Below are positions 9,001-16,257 of a stretch of DNA of 64,000 bases, piece after piece (the stretch's first letter is position 1; every line of letters starts with the position of its first letter). The DNA is from Bacillota bacterium (GTDB taxonomy: Bacteria > Bacillota_A > Clostridia > Lachnospirales > Lachnospiraceae), in assembly GCA_023407175.1 (NCBI GenBank), contig JAEYMU010000012.1, positions 124,001 to 188,000 of the forward strand, read 5' to 3'. The notes below the pieces were generated by a model that did no database searches, was not told the DNA's origin, and worked only from the letters and a program-made list of their open reading frames with translations. The translations under genes were made by a program, and so were the position numbers.

Positions 9001-10148
9001 AGCGGGTTTAATCCTAAACGTATTTCATCCCCATCTGTCAAAGTATCTCCATCCGTATCCTCCATAACAGGTGAGGTCTTATAGTTATTAACCTCTTCCC
9101 CATCCATCAGGCTATCATTATCAGTATCATTTTTTAGACAATCAGTTCCATACCTGATTTCCTCCTGATTGTTTAAACCGTCCAGATCCGTATCCTCTAA
9201 GGCATCTTCAATCCCATTATTATCTGTATCTTTCACCAATGGATTTAGACCTGATATATACTCTATGTAATCACTGAGCCCGTCACCATCCGTGTCCGGA
9301 TTGTCTGGATCTGTGCCAATAGATTTTTCTAACCAATCAATAAGCCCATCATTATCTGTGTCCTTTTCTATGTCAACAGTGCTTTGCTCCATTACAATTT
9401 CATTGAGAATGTAATTTACCGGTTCTGCAGTGATATTCCCGGGGGTTGCGGAAAACCCCAGAACTACTGTCTCACCGGGTTTTATACTATAGTTATAGCC
9501 TGCATTTTTTATTTTATAGTGATCACCCGTATGCTCCAGTATCACTGCACTCCAAAACCGGTCAATATTGCAGGAAAAATCAAACTCAAGCTTCCAATTC
9601 TCAATTGTCTTATCTGAAATATTTTTAATTTTAATCTCACCATTGAATGCACTTTTCCAATCGCTTGTCACATTAAAACTAATCTCATACCTGCCGGCTT
9701 CTACAGCCTCTTCAAAGCTTAATATTTCAAATGCTGCCGGCAATTGTATTTCCTTCTCCCATTTCCCACTAAATCCAAAGCTTACGCTTTTCCCCGGTTC
9801 CACATCATGATTGAAACCGGCATTTTTAATAACATAAATCCCATTTACGCTTGAGCTTACTACTCCATTCCATATATTTGTGATTTCATGTGCCATCTCA
9901 TACCTTAAAGCCCAATTTTCAATCGCCTTGTTGCTGGTATTCTTCAAAATAACATCACAGTTAAATGCCCCTTGCCACTGACTTGTTACCTGAAAGGTTA
10001 CCTCAAAACCATCTCCGCCATACACAGCTTTTGGCATGGTATCACTGCTTTTCGCTTTTGCTTCCAAGCTGGTAAAAGATGATATTATCATAGATAATAT
10101 CAAAATCATTGATAAAATACTTTTTAAAACTCGTTTTTTTTCTCCCAT
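6093..10148 (-). CDS. Large secreted protein: two CBM2-like modules, Ca2+ repeats, VWA, class 3 lipase
   Basis: A 1351-residue exported protein. Residues 1-33 form a Sec signal peptide ending near LEAKAKS. Two CBM2-like carbohydrate-binding modules follow at about 41-145 and 152-252 (Trp-rich, with VEPGKSVSFGFSGKW). Residues ~263-390 hold thrombospondin type 3-like calcium repeats (DTDNDGLxD, DTDGDGLSD). A VWA domain spans ~613-800, with MIDAS DTTGS at 621-625 and a VTDAD strand. Two isolated calcium repeats sit at ~830-845 and ~887-900. A class 3 lipase/esterase domain begins at about 1005, with nucleophile Ser1101 in GHSRG and probable acid Asp in NSDDIIPQLP. The start at 10146-10148 follows AGGAGAGAG. 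Substrate and partner are unknown. Confidence 0.88.
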   Translation of the reverse strand: MGEKKRVLKSILSMILILSMIISSFTSLEAKAKSSDTMPKAVYGGDGFEVTFQVTSQWQGAFNCDVILKNTSNKAIENWALRYEMAHEITNIWNGVVSSSVNGIYVIKNAGFNHDVEPGKSVSFGFSGKWEKEIQLPAAFEILSFEEAVEAGRYEISFNVTSDWKSAFNGEIKIKNISDKTIENWKLEFDFSCNIDRFWSAVILEHTGDHYKIKNAGYNYSIKPGETVVLGFSATPGNITAEPVNYILNEIVMEQSTVDIEKDTDNDGLIDWLEKSIGTDPDNPDTDGDGLSDYIEYISGLNPLVKDTDNNGIEDALEDTDLDGLNNQEEIRYGTDCLKNDTDNDSLMDGEEVNNYKTSPVMEDTDGDTLTDGDEIRLGLNPLTAYSDDITLDSNRKIQQVLSEDRIEDILKADSNLLNPFMNGAVSNVIDKCASVEQSNNEALQENRAILGEPINIESSYTAETDLFLGFDYSNLLTYYTEDHLDTLVICQYADDDFIPLDTSVDKENHSLYTNISGGGTYFVLNIEEFLNSLGINPLEELESYETDSYSTLKEDMTILDVDPNANIVPEEWYEEYYNSTENDVSNENSFIASDETLNMVPEESLLDSTKGQADITFVIDTTGSMYSAISNVRNNISQFVDRLTTEYNVQVNFSLIDYKDITADGLDSTRLIKNGTSNWFSNVETYKSNIAGLYITGGGDRPETAIDGLAMANNLDYRSNVNKFVILVTDADYKVNNQYGIASLDKMAEMLKAKNINTSVIAPTTYKSLYTTLFETTGGIFADIYGDFSKELLKLADKIGEDVNDGTWVLLSDYQYIKLADVVLPTNYVDTDGDRVSDYNELGTKEEKDLSWYVKTLLKAYDIPEQYYTGKTSVSLYNYVSNPVHTDTDYDGLDDSDSRDLVKRDNGSIDANSFSGRMVGYYESGINIEFKVDYSDFFTMSNTTYHKDLSVLASVYATAAYHGNMNITTGATGSGEITDIFELYGLDDIRDYSLSSDFTDDDISEVIIGHRLVEYKGEKKDIIVTAVRGTNGTIEEWSSNFDVGADTDGYWDRNNPYWRNKTNHKGFDVTANRIYDYIQSYINNYVNTGAEKVMYIMGHSRGAAVANILGSLYENKSNYETYVYTFATPNNTTNVNASSYKTIFNVVNSDDIIPQLPLKSWGFDKYGKTYSISIAEFYEDSNPFTDKVGTFEWLVGKDYNDDGGTSRTLSAFSKVASNREQIYKYDMSSDGVVNPHNKYHTTLSGANAELVKVNQELKDQGLDQYAYAYVEDGLLKNVLVRYMPAFLMQVLANMTCGVGPTLGFDVNGKYASAKTSFVFSSGKLVVGGMASPHCQESYYLIARNNFQALP

Positions 10149-10179
10149 TCTACTCTCTCCTTTTGTAAAATACAAAAAT

Positions 10180-10209
10180 AGTATAAGTTTATTTGTATAA
10201 ATTTGTCAA
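10180..10209 (-). promoter_or_regulatory. Sigma-A promoter of the VWA-lipase gene
   Basis: Minus-strand TTGACA (10204-10209), an 18-bp spacer and TATACT (10180-10185), about 25 nt before the ribosome site of the 1351-residue secreted protein. Confidence 0.65.
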
Positions 10210-10297
10210 GTAATTTTACTTATATTTCCTTGAATCCCCGATTTTATCAAATCCTAAACCCTTATACACAGCACCAATTTCCAAGAATAACAAAATT

Positions 10298-10342
10298 AAA
10301 AGCTCTGCAGTCCGCATAAACGCTGGACTGTCAGAGCTTTTT
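10298..10342 (-). terminator. Terminator of the PdaB-like gene
   Basis: Arms AAAAGCTCTGCAGTCCGC and GCTGGACTGTCAGAGCTTTT form a long stem with a short AT loop. On the minus strand the stem is followed by TTTTAATTTTG. It lies 45 bp after the stop at 10387. Confidence 0.75.
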
Positions 10343-10386
10343 CCCCTCTTTTTACTGGAAAACGCAGATAAGACCTTATTCAATTT

Positions 10387-11190
10387 TTATTTCCGAAACT
10401 GCCTTCCCTCATGATCCACCGTATATTCCCCGGTATAAATAAGCTGGGAGACCGGTACAATTCGATAGCCTTTTTCCTGCAGGCCTTTGATAACGCCCTC
10501 CAAAGCCTCCGGAGTATACTTTGCCCCATTATGCATCAGTATGATGGAGCCGTTGCCAAGATGCTTATTATTGACCACTGTATCAATAATACTTTTCACA
10601 CCGTAATCCTTCCAATCCAGGGAATCAACATCCCACTGGATCGTATAATAACCGCTTTCCCTGGCTGTCTGTATTAAATTATCATTATAATCTCCGTAGG
10701 GAGCACGAAATAATGTCATTTCAATTCCGGTTAACTCTTTTACCTTGTTATGTACCTCCATAATTTCTTCTGCGCACTGCTCCTTCGAGAGCTGCGACAT
10801 CTGCTTATGGTTTTCACTGTGATTGCCAAGGTCATGCCCCGCTTGCACGATAGCCTTAACATCATCCGGATACTTGCTTACCCATCCTCCGGTTACGAAA
10901 AAGGTTGCCCGAATCCGGTATTTATCCAGAATAGCAAGAATATTTTGCGTATCATCATTTCCCCAGGCTGCATCAAAGCTAAGTGCTACCTTACTTTCAG
11001 TCGTATCCACACAATAAATCGGCAAATCCCTTTTACTTCCAGTATTAGATACGGTAATTGCACCCGGAAGAAACTTTATGCCAAACCCTATTATCATCAA
11101 AATACTTAATACTATGATTCCTACCTTAATAAAAAGTCCTAAGGCTGATTCCTGCGTCGTACCTTCTTCCAGCTTCTTATCTGGCTCCAT
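10387..11190 (-). CDS. PdaB-like membrane-anchored polysaccharide deacetylase
   Basis: A 267-residue protein with one N-terminal membrane helix (about 20-42) and an extracytoplasmic NodB deacetylase domain. The family motifs are readable: SFDAAWGNDDT (motif 1), HSENH (metal-binding motif 2), RAPYGDY (motif 3), WDVDSLDW (motif 4) and LMHNG (motif 5). Motif 1 as FDAAWG rather than TFDDG is typical of the PdaB-like sporulation branch, so a role in spore cortex or wall modification is likely by family knowledge. The start ATG at 11188-11190 has only a weak upstream GGTGAAG. It appears monocistronic, with its own terminator. Confidence 0.85.
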   Translation of the reverse strand: MEPDKKLEEGTTQESALGLFIKVGIIVLSILMIIGFGIKFLPGAITVSNTGSKRDLPIYCVDTTESKVALSFDAAWGNDDTQNILAILDKYRIRATFFVTGGWVSKYPDDVKAIVQAGHDLGNHSENHKQMSQLSKEQCAEEIMEVHNKVKELTGIEMTLFRAPYGDYNDNLIQTARESGYYTIQWDVDSLDWKDYGVKSIIDTVVNNKHLGNGSIILMHNGAKYTPEALEGVIKGLQEKGYRIVPVSQLIYTGEYTVDHEGRQFRK

Positions 11191-11314
11191 GGCTTCACCG
11201 ATTTCCAGTTGTCTTAATATAATATATTAAGAAAGGCTAGGTCAATATTCATGCCACTGTATACTGTCACCGCTGCCGCGGTTTCCAAACCCAGTTGCAT
11301 CAAGTATAATTGCG

Positions 11315-11740
11315 TTATTTTACTTTTATCCATTTTGTCATTCCGGCTCCACTATACTCCGAGGGCCTGATTTCAAAACCCAACTTCTCATAGAAAGCCT
11401 CTTTCCCCTTTGCCGCACCCAGCAAGAACATAATCTTATCTCCACTGTCGGCTGCTTCTTCCACCTTTTTCATTAGCAACTCCACAATCTTTTTTCCAAT
11501 TCCTTTTCCCTGATACTCTGGCCGGATGATAACATCTCCGATATAAGCGACATAGCCAAAGTCAAACAATACCCTTCCCATTCCAATGGTTTTCTCATCC
11601 TCCTTAGCCGCCACCAGGAAAGTCGTATGCTCAAGCCCTCTTTCCGCCTGTCTATCAGTTAAACGGAGCCATCCCACAGCCTCCCGTAATTGATTGTATT
11701 CCTCGGCTGTCAGTGCATCATCATAAATTATCTCATTCAT
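11315..11740 (-). CDS. GNAT-family N-acetyltransferase
   Basis: A 141-residue GNAT acyltransferase. The acetyl-CoA pyrophosphate-binding loop (motif A) is visible as RPEYQGKGIGKKIV at about 75-88, followed by the C-terminal FYEKLGF strand-helix motif. The start at 11738-11740 is supported by GGGGAG 6 nt upstream; the longer reading frame to 11764 lacks a site. The substrate is unknown. It stands alone between the PdaB-like gene and an unknown membrane protein. Confidence 0.85.
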   Translation of the reverse strand: MNEIIYDDALTAEEYNQLREAVGWLRLTDRQAERGLEHTTFLVAAKEDEKTIGMGRVLFDFGYVAYIGDVIIRPEYQGKGIGKKIVELLMKKVEEAADSGDKIMFLLGAAKGKEAFYEKLGFEIRPSEYSGAGMTKWIKVK

Positions 11741-11780
11741 CGTTTTCTCCCCTTCTTGTACCACAATATCAAAAAATATA

Positions 11781-11823
11781 TCACTTTATAATAAACCGGT
11801 GTCTGTATTTCACAAACACCGGT
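11781..11823 (-). terminator. Probable terminator of the gene at 11896
   Basis: Arms ACCGGTGT (11795-11802) and ACACCGGT (11816-11823) with a 13-nt loop. On the minus strand the stem runs into TTTATTATAAA, a weak T-tract. Confidence 0.5.
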
Positions 11824-11895
11824 CCGTTATAAGATATTCCATTTCTGCTGTCTGCAGTCATCATCGCTTCATACGATTGTCACTGACTCCTTCGC

Positions 11896-12348
11896 CTATT
11901 GCATTCCTTTGCGCTCATTCAGGAGAATACTATCCAGGACTGCCTTATACACAAGTACAATCTGCGCATCGACATAACAGAACTTGTTAGCCAAAAATTC
12001 ATAGGTTTTGTAAACAAAACACATATTCATGAGTACCAGAGCTCCAGCGGTTACCATTGGATGAAGCTCACTGGCTATTAAAAAGATAGATGCACCAAGA
12101 TACACCAGAAAGGCAAAGAAAAAATTCTTACTGATGCGAAAAGCAATCAGCATAGTGTCGTTCAGACGGTTGTGCATCTTTGTAATGGCTTTAAAATCCC
12201 TGTATTTTAACTTTTCATACATATCATTATAAATTAACTGGCTGTCCGTTTTTTTCATTTGCGCGCTTTTCTTAACAAAGGAAAAATAACGATGATAGTT
12301 TACTTCACCCAGTTCTCTGCTTATTAATTTTTTAAATACATTTGACAT
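11896..12348 (-). CDS. Membrane protein of unknown function
   Basis: A 150-residue protein I cannot assign. It has a basic, Tyr-rich N-terminal half (about 1-65), two hydrophobic stretches at about 70-90 (FFFAFLVYLGASIFLIA) and 95-115, and a soluble C-terminus. The ATG at 12346-12348 is preceded by AGGTG; a GTG nine bases further upstream is in frame but overlaps that site. It is monocistronic, divergent from the long intergenic region before upp, with a hairpin terminator about 70 bp downstream. Confidence 0.55.
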   Translation of the reverse strand: MSNVFKKLISRELGEVNYHRYFSFVKKSAQMKKTDSQLIYNDMYEKLKYRDFKAITKMHNRLNDTMLIAFRISKNFFFAFLVYLGASIFLIASELHPMVTAGALVLMNMCFVYKTYEFLANKFCYVDAQIVLVYKAVLDSILLNERKGMQ

Positions 12349-12637
12349 TTCAATCACCTACTCTCAACATCAAGGTATCTTTCCTTAAGATTTTATAACA
12401 TATTCCACATAATATGTCCAGCTTAATTCAGATTGATTCGAATGAACACACGTTGATTTAAATCAACATACCCCCTTTTTTATCATAAGATATAACCGAA
12501 TTCTATATTACTTATTATTCGCCGGGGACAAAAAATAAAACTCTGCAAATACTGTTACAATTACCAATAATACTATAGATACAAACGATATTTTTATTTG
12601 TCAATATTCATTTTATTTCGATTTTTATCGATCCTGA

Positions 12638-12820
12638 TTGAAATATTAACAGAATGTTCATAATATATCCATACTATAATCATATATGTCTTCTATAATA
12701 AACATCAAGATAAGAAAAACAAAATAACATTTTAACTTAATATTGCTTACAAGATAATTTTTTTCATAAAATAAGCCCGGCAGCTACCCTCCCCCCTCTA
12801 CCGGGCTTCTCCTCTTTTTA
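12638..12820 (+). ncRNA. Candidate small RNA with anti-Shine-Dalgarno terminator loop
   Basis: A plus-strand promoter-like pair TTGAAA (12638-12643), 17 bp, TAATAT (12661-12666) is followed about 105 bp later by a stem AAGCCCGG/CCGGGCTT (12773-12780 and 12801-12808), which extends by three more pairs if a G-U wobble is allowed, and then CTCCTCTTTTTA. The 20-nt interval between the arms is CAGCTACCCTCCCCCCTCTA, in which CCCTCCCCCCTC is complementary to Shine-Dalgarno sequences. C-rich loops of this kind are known in Gram-positive regulatory RNAs such as RsaE/RoxS. No plus-strand gene lies upstream that would need this terminator. Transcription is inferred, not shown. Confidence 0.45.
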
Positions 12821-12863
12821 TCAGCAGTAAATGTTGTAAATCAACAAATTGAAACTCGGAAGG

Positions 12864-12890
12864 GACAGGTAAATCACCTGTCTTATTTTT
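12864..12890 (+). terminator. T-tailed hairpin upstream of upp
   Basis: Perfect arms GACAGGT/ACCTGTC with a 5-nt loop, followed on the plus strand by TTATTTTTA. It may be a second terminator for the candidate RNA just upstream. Confidence 0.4.
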
Positions 12891-13193
12891 ATGATTTTCT
12901 TTTGAATGAAAATTTTTCTGTAAAAATCTATGTGTTTTCTTTGAAGCAATTGTATTCCATCCATATAATAGCAAAGGATATCTCTCCCTGATAACAGTAT
13001 TGTATTTCTTACTATAATATATGGTGATGAAAAGGCATTGTTCACACTCCCTTATCACACAATGGATTACATATCCCACACTTTATTATGAATCCTGCCA
13101 AATTTGTATAAATTTGTCCTTTTATATGGCACTATAATTTGTTATAATGATCGTTAGGAATTGAATTGAGTATAATACTTAGGAGGTAGCAAA

Positions 13194-13823
13194 ATGTCAA
13201 CTGTTACAATCACGGATCACCCGCTTATTCAGCATAAGTTAGGAATTATGAGACGTAAAACCACATCAACGAAGGAATTCAGAGACCTTGTATCCGAGGT
13301 AGCCATGCTAATTTGCTATGAAGCTACACGAAAACTTCCTCTTGCAGATATTGAAATTGAAACCCCATTGACCAAGACGATCGCCAAAGAAATCGAGGGT
13401 AAGAAGCTCTGTATCGTACCAATCTTAAGAGCCGGACTTCATATGGCAGACGGTATCTTAAATCTCATTCCTAATGCAAAAGTGGGCCATATTGGTTTGT
13501 ACAGAAATGAAGAAACCCTGGAACCTGTGGAATACTTCTGCAAGCTGCCTTCCGATTCCTCGGAAAGAGAAATATTCATTGTAGATCCCATGCTTGCAAC
13601 CGGTGGCTCCTCTGTTGCAGCAATCAATCTTCTTAAGAAAAGAGGTATTACAAAAATCCATTTTCTTTGCCTGATTGCAGCTCCTGAAGGTGTAAAGAGG
13701 CTGACCGAAGCCCATCCTGATGTCGATGTTTATATTGGATGCCTCGATGAAAGGCTGAATGAGAAGGGTTATATCCTCCCTGGATTAGGCGATGCCGGTG
13801 ATAGAATCTACGGTACAAAATAA
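13194..13823 (+). CDS. upp: Uracil phosphoribosyltransferase
   Basis: A 209-residue enzyme of normal family length that converts uracil and PRPP to UMP in pyrimidine salvage. The PRPP loop is seen as [11 protein letters not shown] near 129-139, and the C-terminal uracil-binding segment [18 protein letters not shown] is intact. A strong AGGAGG site (13181-13186) precedes the ATG. Two TATAAT boxes (13133-13138 and 13143-13148) lie upstream without a clear -35. It is the only plus-strand gene in the first 46 kb and ends at a strong hairpin terminator shared convergently with galM. Confidence 0.97.
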   Translation: MSTVTITDHPLIQHKLGIMRRKTTSTKEFRDLVSEVAMLICYEATRKLPLADIEIETPLTKTIAKEIEGKKLCIVPILRAGLHMADGILNLIPNAKVGHIGLYRNEETLEPVEYFCKLPSDSSEREIFIVDPMLATGGSSVAAINLLKKRGITKIHFLCLIAAPEGVKRLTEAHPDVDVYIGCLDERLNEKGYILPGLGDAGDRIYGTK

Positions 13824-13840
13824 TTTAAACCAAATAGCAC

Positions 13841-13886
13841 AGCCCCGTTAAATATAAAATTCATATTTGACGGGGCTTATATTTTC
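13841..13886 (+). terminator. Terminator between upp and galM
   Basis: AGCCCCGTTAAATAT pairs with ATATTTGACGGGGCT around a short loop and is followed by TATATTTTC on the plus strand. It lies between convergent upp and galM and may serve both. Confidence 0.8.
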
Positions 13887-13897
13887 TATCTCGCTGT

Positions 13898-14956
13898 CTA
13901 TTTCACGGAAAATTTATAAATGGTTACCGTATCATATTCCTTCCCTGCCTTTAGATAGCAGGAAGGAAAAACATCGATATTACAAGAATTCGGAAAATGC
14001 TGTGTCTCGAAGCAAACTCCGTCATATTTTTTATATACAGCCTGATCCTTGGTATTTTCAGAAGCATGAAGAGTGTTTGCAGAATAAAGCTGCATCCCCG
14101 GAAGATTTGTAAATACCTCCATGCATCTCCCGCTTTTTTCATCAATCAGCTCCGTAACCTTCTCCACCTCATTGCCGCTGATATCAAGCACATAATTGTG
14201 ATCATATCCACCTGCAATTTTCAAAGGCTCATAATCACTTTCTATATCCTGACCAATGCTCTTAAAGGTTCTAAAATCCATTGGAGTGCCTGTTACATCG
14301 CTTAATTCTCCAGTTGGAATCAATCCCTCGTCCGTCGGAGTAAACTGGTTCGCTTTAATCCACAGCTTCTGTTCCAGGACAGAGCCGGAATTATGTCCTG
14401 CAAGATTAAAATATGCGTGATTTGTTAGGTTAAGAATCGTATCCCTGTCCGAAACGGCCAAATATTCAATCACCAGCTCATTTGCTTCCGTAAGACTGTA
14501 GGTCACAGTAACATCCAGATTTCCCGGAAAGCCCTGCTCCATATGCGGGCTCAGTCTTGAGAATTCTATGCTTGCAATGTCTTCATCTTCATATACTTCT
14601 GTTTCGTACATGTATTTATTATAGCCGACAAACCCTCCGTGCAGGTTGTTCGGCCCATCATTTTTCTCAAGTTCGTATACCTTACCGTTAATCTCAAATT
14701 TGGCGTCGCCGATACGGTTGGCATGTCTTCCGATTAATGCTCCGAATCCTGGCTGGTTTGTTTCATAGCCAGTAAGATTCTCATAGCCTAAATTAACATC
14801 GGCTAAATTTCCTTTCGCATCCGGTACAATAATATTGACGATATGTGCGCCAAAGTCCGTAAATGCAACCTTCATTCCATTGCCATTGGTAAGCGTATAC
14901 AGAGTGGCTTCTTCCCCGTTTTTTGTCATCCCGAAAGGCTTCTGAGTAATTTTCAT
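13898..14956 (-). CDS. galM: Aldose 1-epimerase (mutarotase)
   Basis: A 352-residue aldose 1-epimerase interconverting alpha and beta anomers of glucose/galactose. GRHANRI (about 75-81), the catalytic-His region NLTNHAYFNLAGH and the GYDHNYVLD segment match the family, as does the C-terminal CFETQHFPNS with the catalytic Glu. The start at 14954-14956 is chosen because AAGGAG lies upstream and the homologous domain begins here; the reading frame is open for 39 more codons upstream, but that stretch looks like AT-rich promoter sequence. It sits apart from the galactosidase operon 9 kb away. Confidence 0.93.
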   Translation of the reverse strand: MKITQKPFGMTKNGEEATLYTLTNGNGMKVAFTDFGAHIVNIIVPDAKGNLADVNLGYENLTGYETNQPGFGALIGRHANRIGDAKFEINGKVYELEKNDGPNNLHGGFVGYNKYMYETEVYEDEDIASIEFSRLSPHMEQGFPGNLDVTVTYSLTEANELVIEYLAVSDRDTILNLTNHAYFNLAGHNSGSVLEQKLWIKANQFTPTDEGLIPTGELSDVTGTPMDFRTFKSIGQDIESDYEPLKIAGGYDHNYVLDISGNEVEKVTELIDEKSGRCMEVFTNLPGMQLYSANTLHASENTKDQAVYKKYDGVCFETQHFPNSCNIDVFPSCYLKAGKEYDTVTIYKFSVK

Positions 14957-15102
14957 TTTCCATATGCTCCTTAAAATAAAATCAAATGCATCATAAGTAA
15001 TAATTATAGCATACCACAAAAAAATAGCAAATATTATTGTCATTTTTTCGTAATTTTGGTAAGGAGTAATCACCGATCTTTCCTTAATCCTATGCAGTCA
15101 TA

Positions 15103-15148
15103 CAAAAAAGGTTATCCTTAAGAAATTGCTTTCTTAAGGATAACCTTT
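15103..15148 (-). terminator. Strong terminator downstream of csp
   Basis: Perfect 18-bp arms (15107-15124 and 15131-15148, core GGTTATCCTTAAG) with a 6-nt loop, followed on the minus strand by TTTTTTG. It lies about 100 bp after the cold-shock gene stop. Confidence 0.85.
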
Positions 15149-15251
15149 AATCAATCGTATCTAACAATATAACACTATTTCTTTATAAACTTATTTACCA
15201 AAAAGCTAAATTTATAGTTTAGAAAAAGGTACACTGTAAACCCAACATTGA

Positions 15252-15452
15252 TTATAATTTTGTTACGTTAGTTGCCTGAGGACCCTTAGCTCCCTGAACT
15301 ACATCGAAAGCAACTTCCTGGCCTTCTTCTAAAGACTTGAAGCCGTCCATGTTAAGACCACTGTAATGTACGAATACATCGTTACCCTGCTCGTCAGAGA
15401 TAAATCCAAATCCCTTTTGATTGTTGAACCACTTAACTGTACCTTTGTTCAT
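15252..15452 (-). CDS. Cold-shock domain protein (CspA family)
   Basis: A 66-residue single cold-shock domain that binds single-stranded RNA/DNA as a chaperone. RNP1 is KGFGFI and RNP2 is VFVHY; length is standard. The ATG at 15450-15452 is preceded by GGAGG with 8-nt spacing. The promoter at 15512-15540 leaves a leader of about 55 nt that contains a TTGCC/GGCAA stem-loop. This is much shorter than the long cold-box leader of E. coli cspA. Confidence 0.95.
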   Translation of the reverse strand: MNKGTVKWFNNQKGFGFISDEQGNDVFVHYSGLNMDGFKSLEEGQEVAFDVVQGAKGPQATNVTKL

Positions 15453-15511
15453 GTATAATTCCTCCAAAATAAAAATATAATTTAATTGCCAATACTTTCG
15501 GCAACAATTTC

Positions 15512-15540
15512 ATAATATCACTATTTTATGGTCATGTCAA
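15512..15540 (-). promoter_or_regulatory. Sigma-A promoter of csp
   Basis: Minus-strand TTGACA (15535-15540), 17 bp, TATTAT (15512-15517). It lies just past the stop of the upstream ACT gene at 15544. Confidence 0.7.
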
Positions 15541-15543
15541 ACA

Positions 15544-15990
15544 TTATTTATCGACAGTATTATTCAGCTCATATGCTTCTTTCGCTTCACATACTTCATA
15601 GCCATTTGCCCTAAGTGCTTCCAATGCAGCCCCCAGATCAGAAAGCTTCATAATGATGGAGGTATCCTCGCCTGCTGTTGCAAGGGTATACATATATTCC
15701 ACACTGATACCTGCATCAAACAGAACCTTAAGCACCTCATGCAGAGTTCCGGGCTTCTGGGCAATCTTTACGGCAATTACGTCAGTAAGCATTGCTGAAA
15801 AACCTTCCTCCTTCAGCACCCTTCTTCCTTCCTCCGGATCGGATACAATCATTCTTAACATACCGTACTCCGAGGTATCTGCCAGACTAAAGGATGCTAT
15901 ATTGATATTACGTTCTTTTAATGCTTCTGTAACCCGTTCCAGTCTACCTTCCCTGTTCTCTATAAATACGGATAATTGCTTAATAACCAT
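15544..15990 (-). CDS. Tandem ACT-domain protein
   Basis: A 148-residue protein made of two ACT domains (about 1-70 and 70-140; IKQLSVFIENREGRL begins the first, IAQKPGTLHEVLKVLFD the second). ACT pairs bind amino acids or related ligands. Stand-alone ACT proteins of this type often accompany phenylacetate-CoA ligase genes, as here. The start at 15988-15990 has GGAGGG upstream; the frame is open 17 codons further. It is the last gene of the paaK-ior operon, separated from paaK by three tandem 58-bp repeats. Confidence 0.85.
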   Translation of the reverse strand: MVIKQLSVFIENREGRLERVTEALKERNINIASFSLADTSEYGMLRMIVSDPEEGRRVLKEEGFSAMLTDVIAVKIAQKPGTLHEVLKVLFDAGISVEYMYTLATAGEDTSIIMKLSDLGAALEALRANGYEVCEAKEAYELNNTVDK

Positions 15991-16083
15991 GATTCCCTCC
16001 TTATTCTCAGAGCCAATCTTGATCAGCTCTACTGAAATCAATTAACGGTTGTAGTGTTTTTTCCAAAACCAAACAGGATTTTG

Positions 16084-16257
16084 CGTCTTGGCGAAAGTCA
16101 AACGCGACTTTACTTAGATCAATTGCCGTTTGTCTATTACACGTCTTGGCGAAAGCCAAACGCAGTTTTATCTAGATCAATTGCCGTTTGTCTATTACAC
16201 GTCTTGGCGAAAGCCAAACGCAGTTTTATCTAGATCAATTGCCTCTTGTCTATAACG
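16084..16257. repeat. Three tandem 58-bp repeats that begin in the 3' end of paaK
   Basis: Units at 16084-16141, 16142-16199 and 16200-16257. Units 1 and 2 lie between genes. The last 28 bp of unit 3 are the final codons of paaK, including its TAG stop. The sequence TAGATCAATTGCC, the antisense of the gene's end, recurs in each unit with few changes. Each unit also carries TTGGC-GAAA-GCCAA, a stem capped by a GNRA tetraloop on the plus strand; in unit 1 a C-to-T change keeps pairing as G-U. Confidence 0.9.

Larger units (their letters stand above)
12349..13193. other. 845-bp gene-free region before upp
   Basis: No convincing coding sequence is present. The region is very AT-rich. It holds a perfect 16-bp palindrome GTTGATTTAAATCAAC (12452-12467), a candidate plus-strand promoter (12638-12666), a T-tailed hairpin with a C-rich loop (12773-12820), a second T-tailed hairpin (12864-12890) and the upstream region of upp. 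Short minus-strand frames at 12798-13079 show no ribosome site or recognisable family. Confidence 0.6.

Noticed and set aside
12798..13079. Minus-strand frames of 93 and 74 codons before upp
   Set aside because: No ribosome-binding site, no hydrophobic or domain pattern, and they overlap hairpins that better fit RNA structure.
12349..13193. tmRNA, SRP RNA, RNase P RNA or 6S RNA in the long gap
   Set aside because: I could not find the SRP apical loop, the RNase P GAGGAAAGTCC core, a tmRNA tag frame or a convincing 6S bubble; only the short C-rich-loop hairpin is supported.
16084..16257. Tandem repeats considered as a CRISPR array
   Set aside because: Units are contiguous with no unique spacers, the period is 58 bp, and one unit is the coding end of paaK; no cas genes are present.
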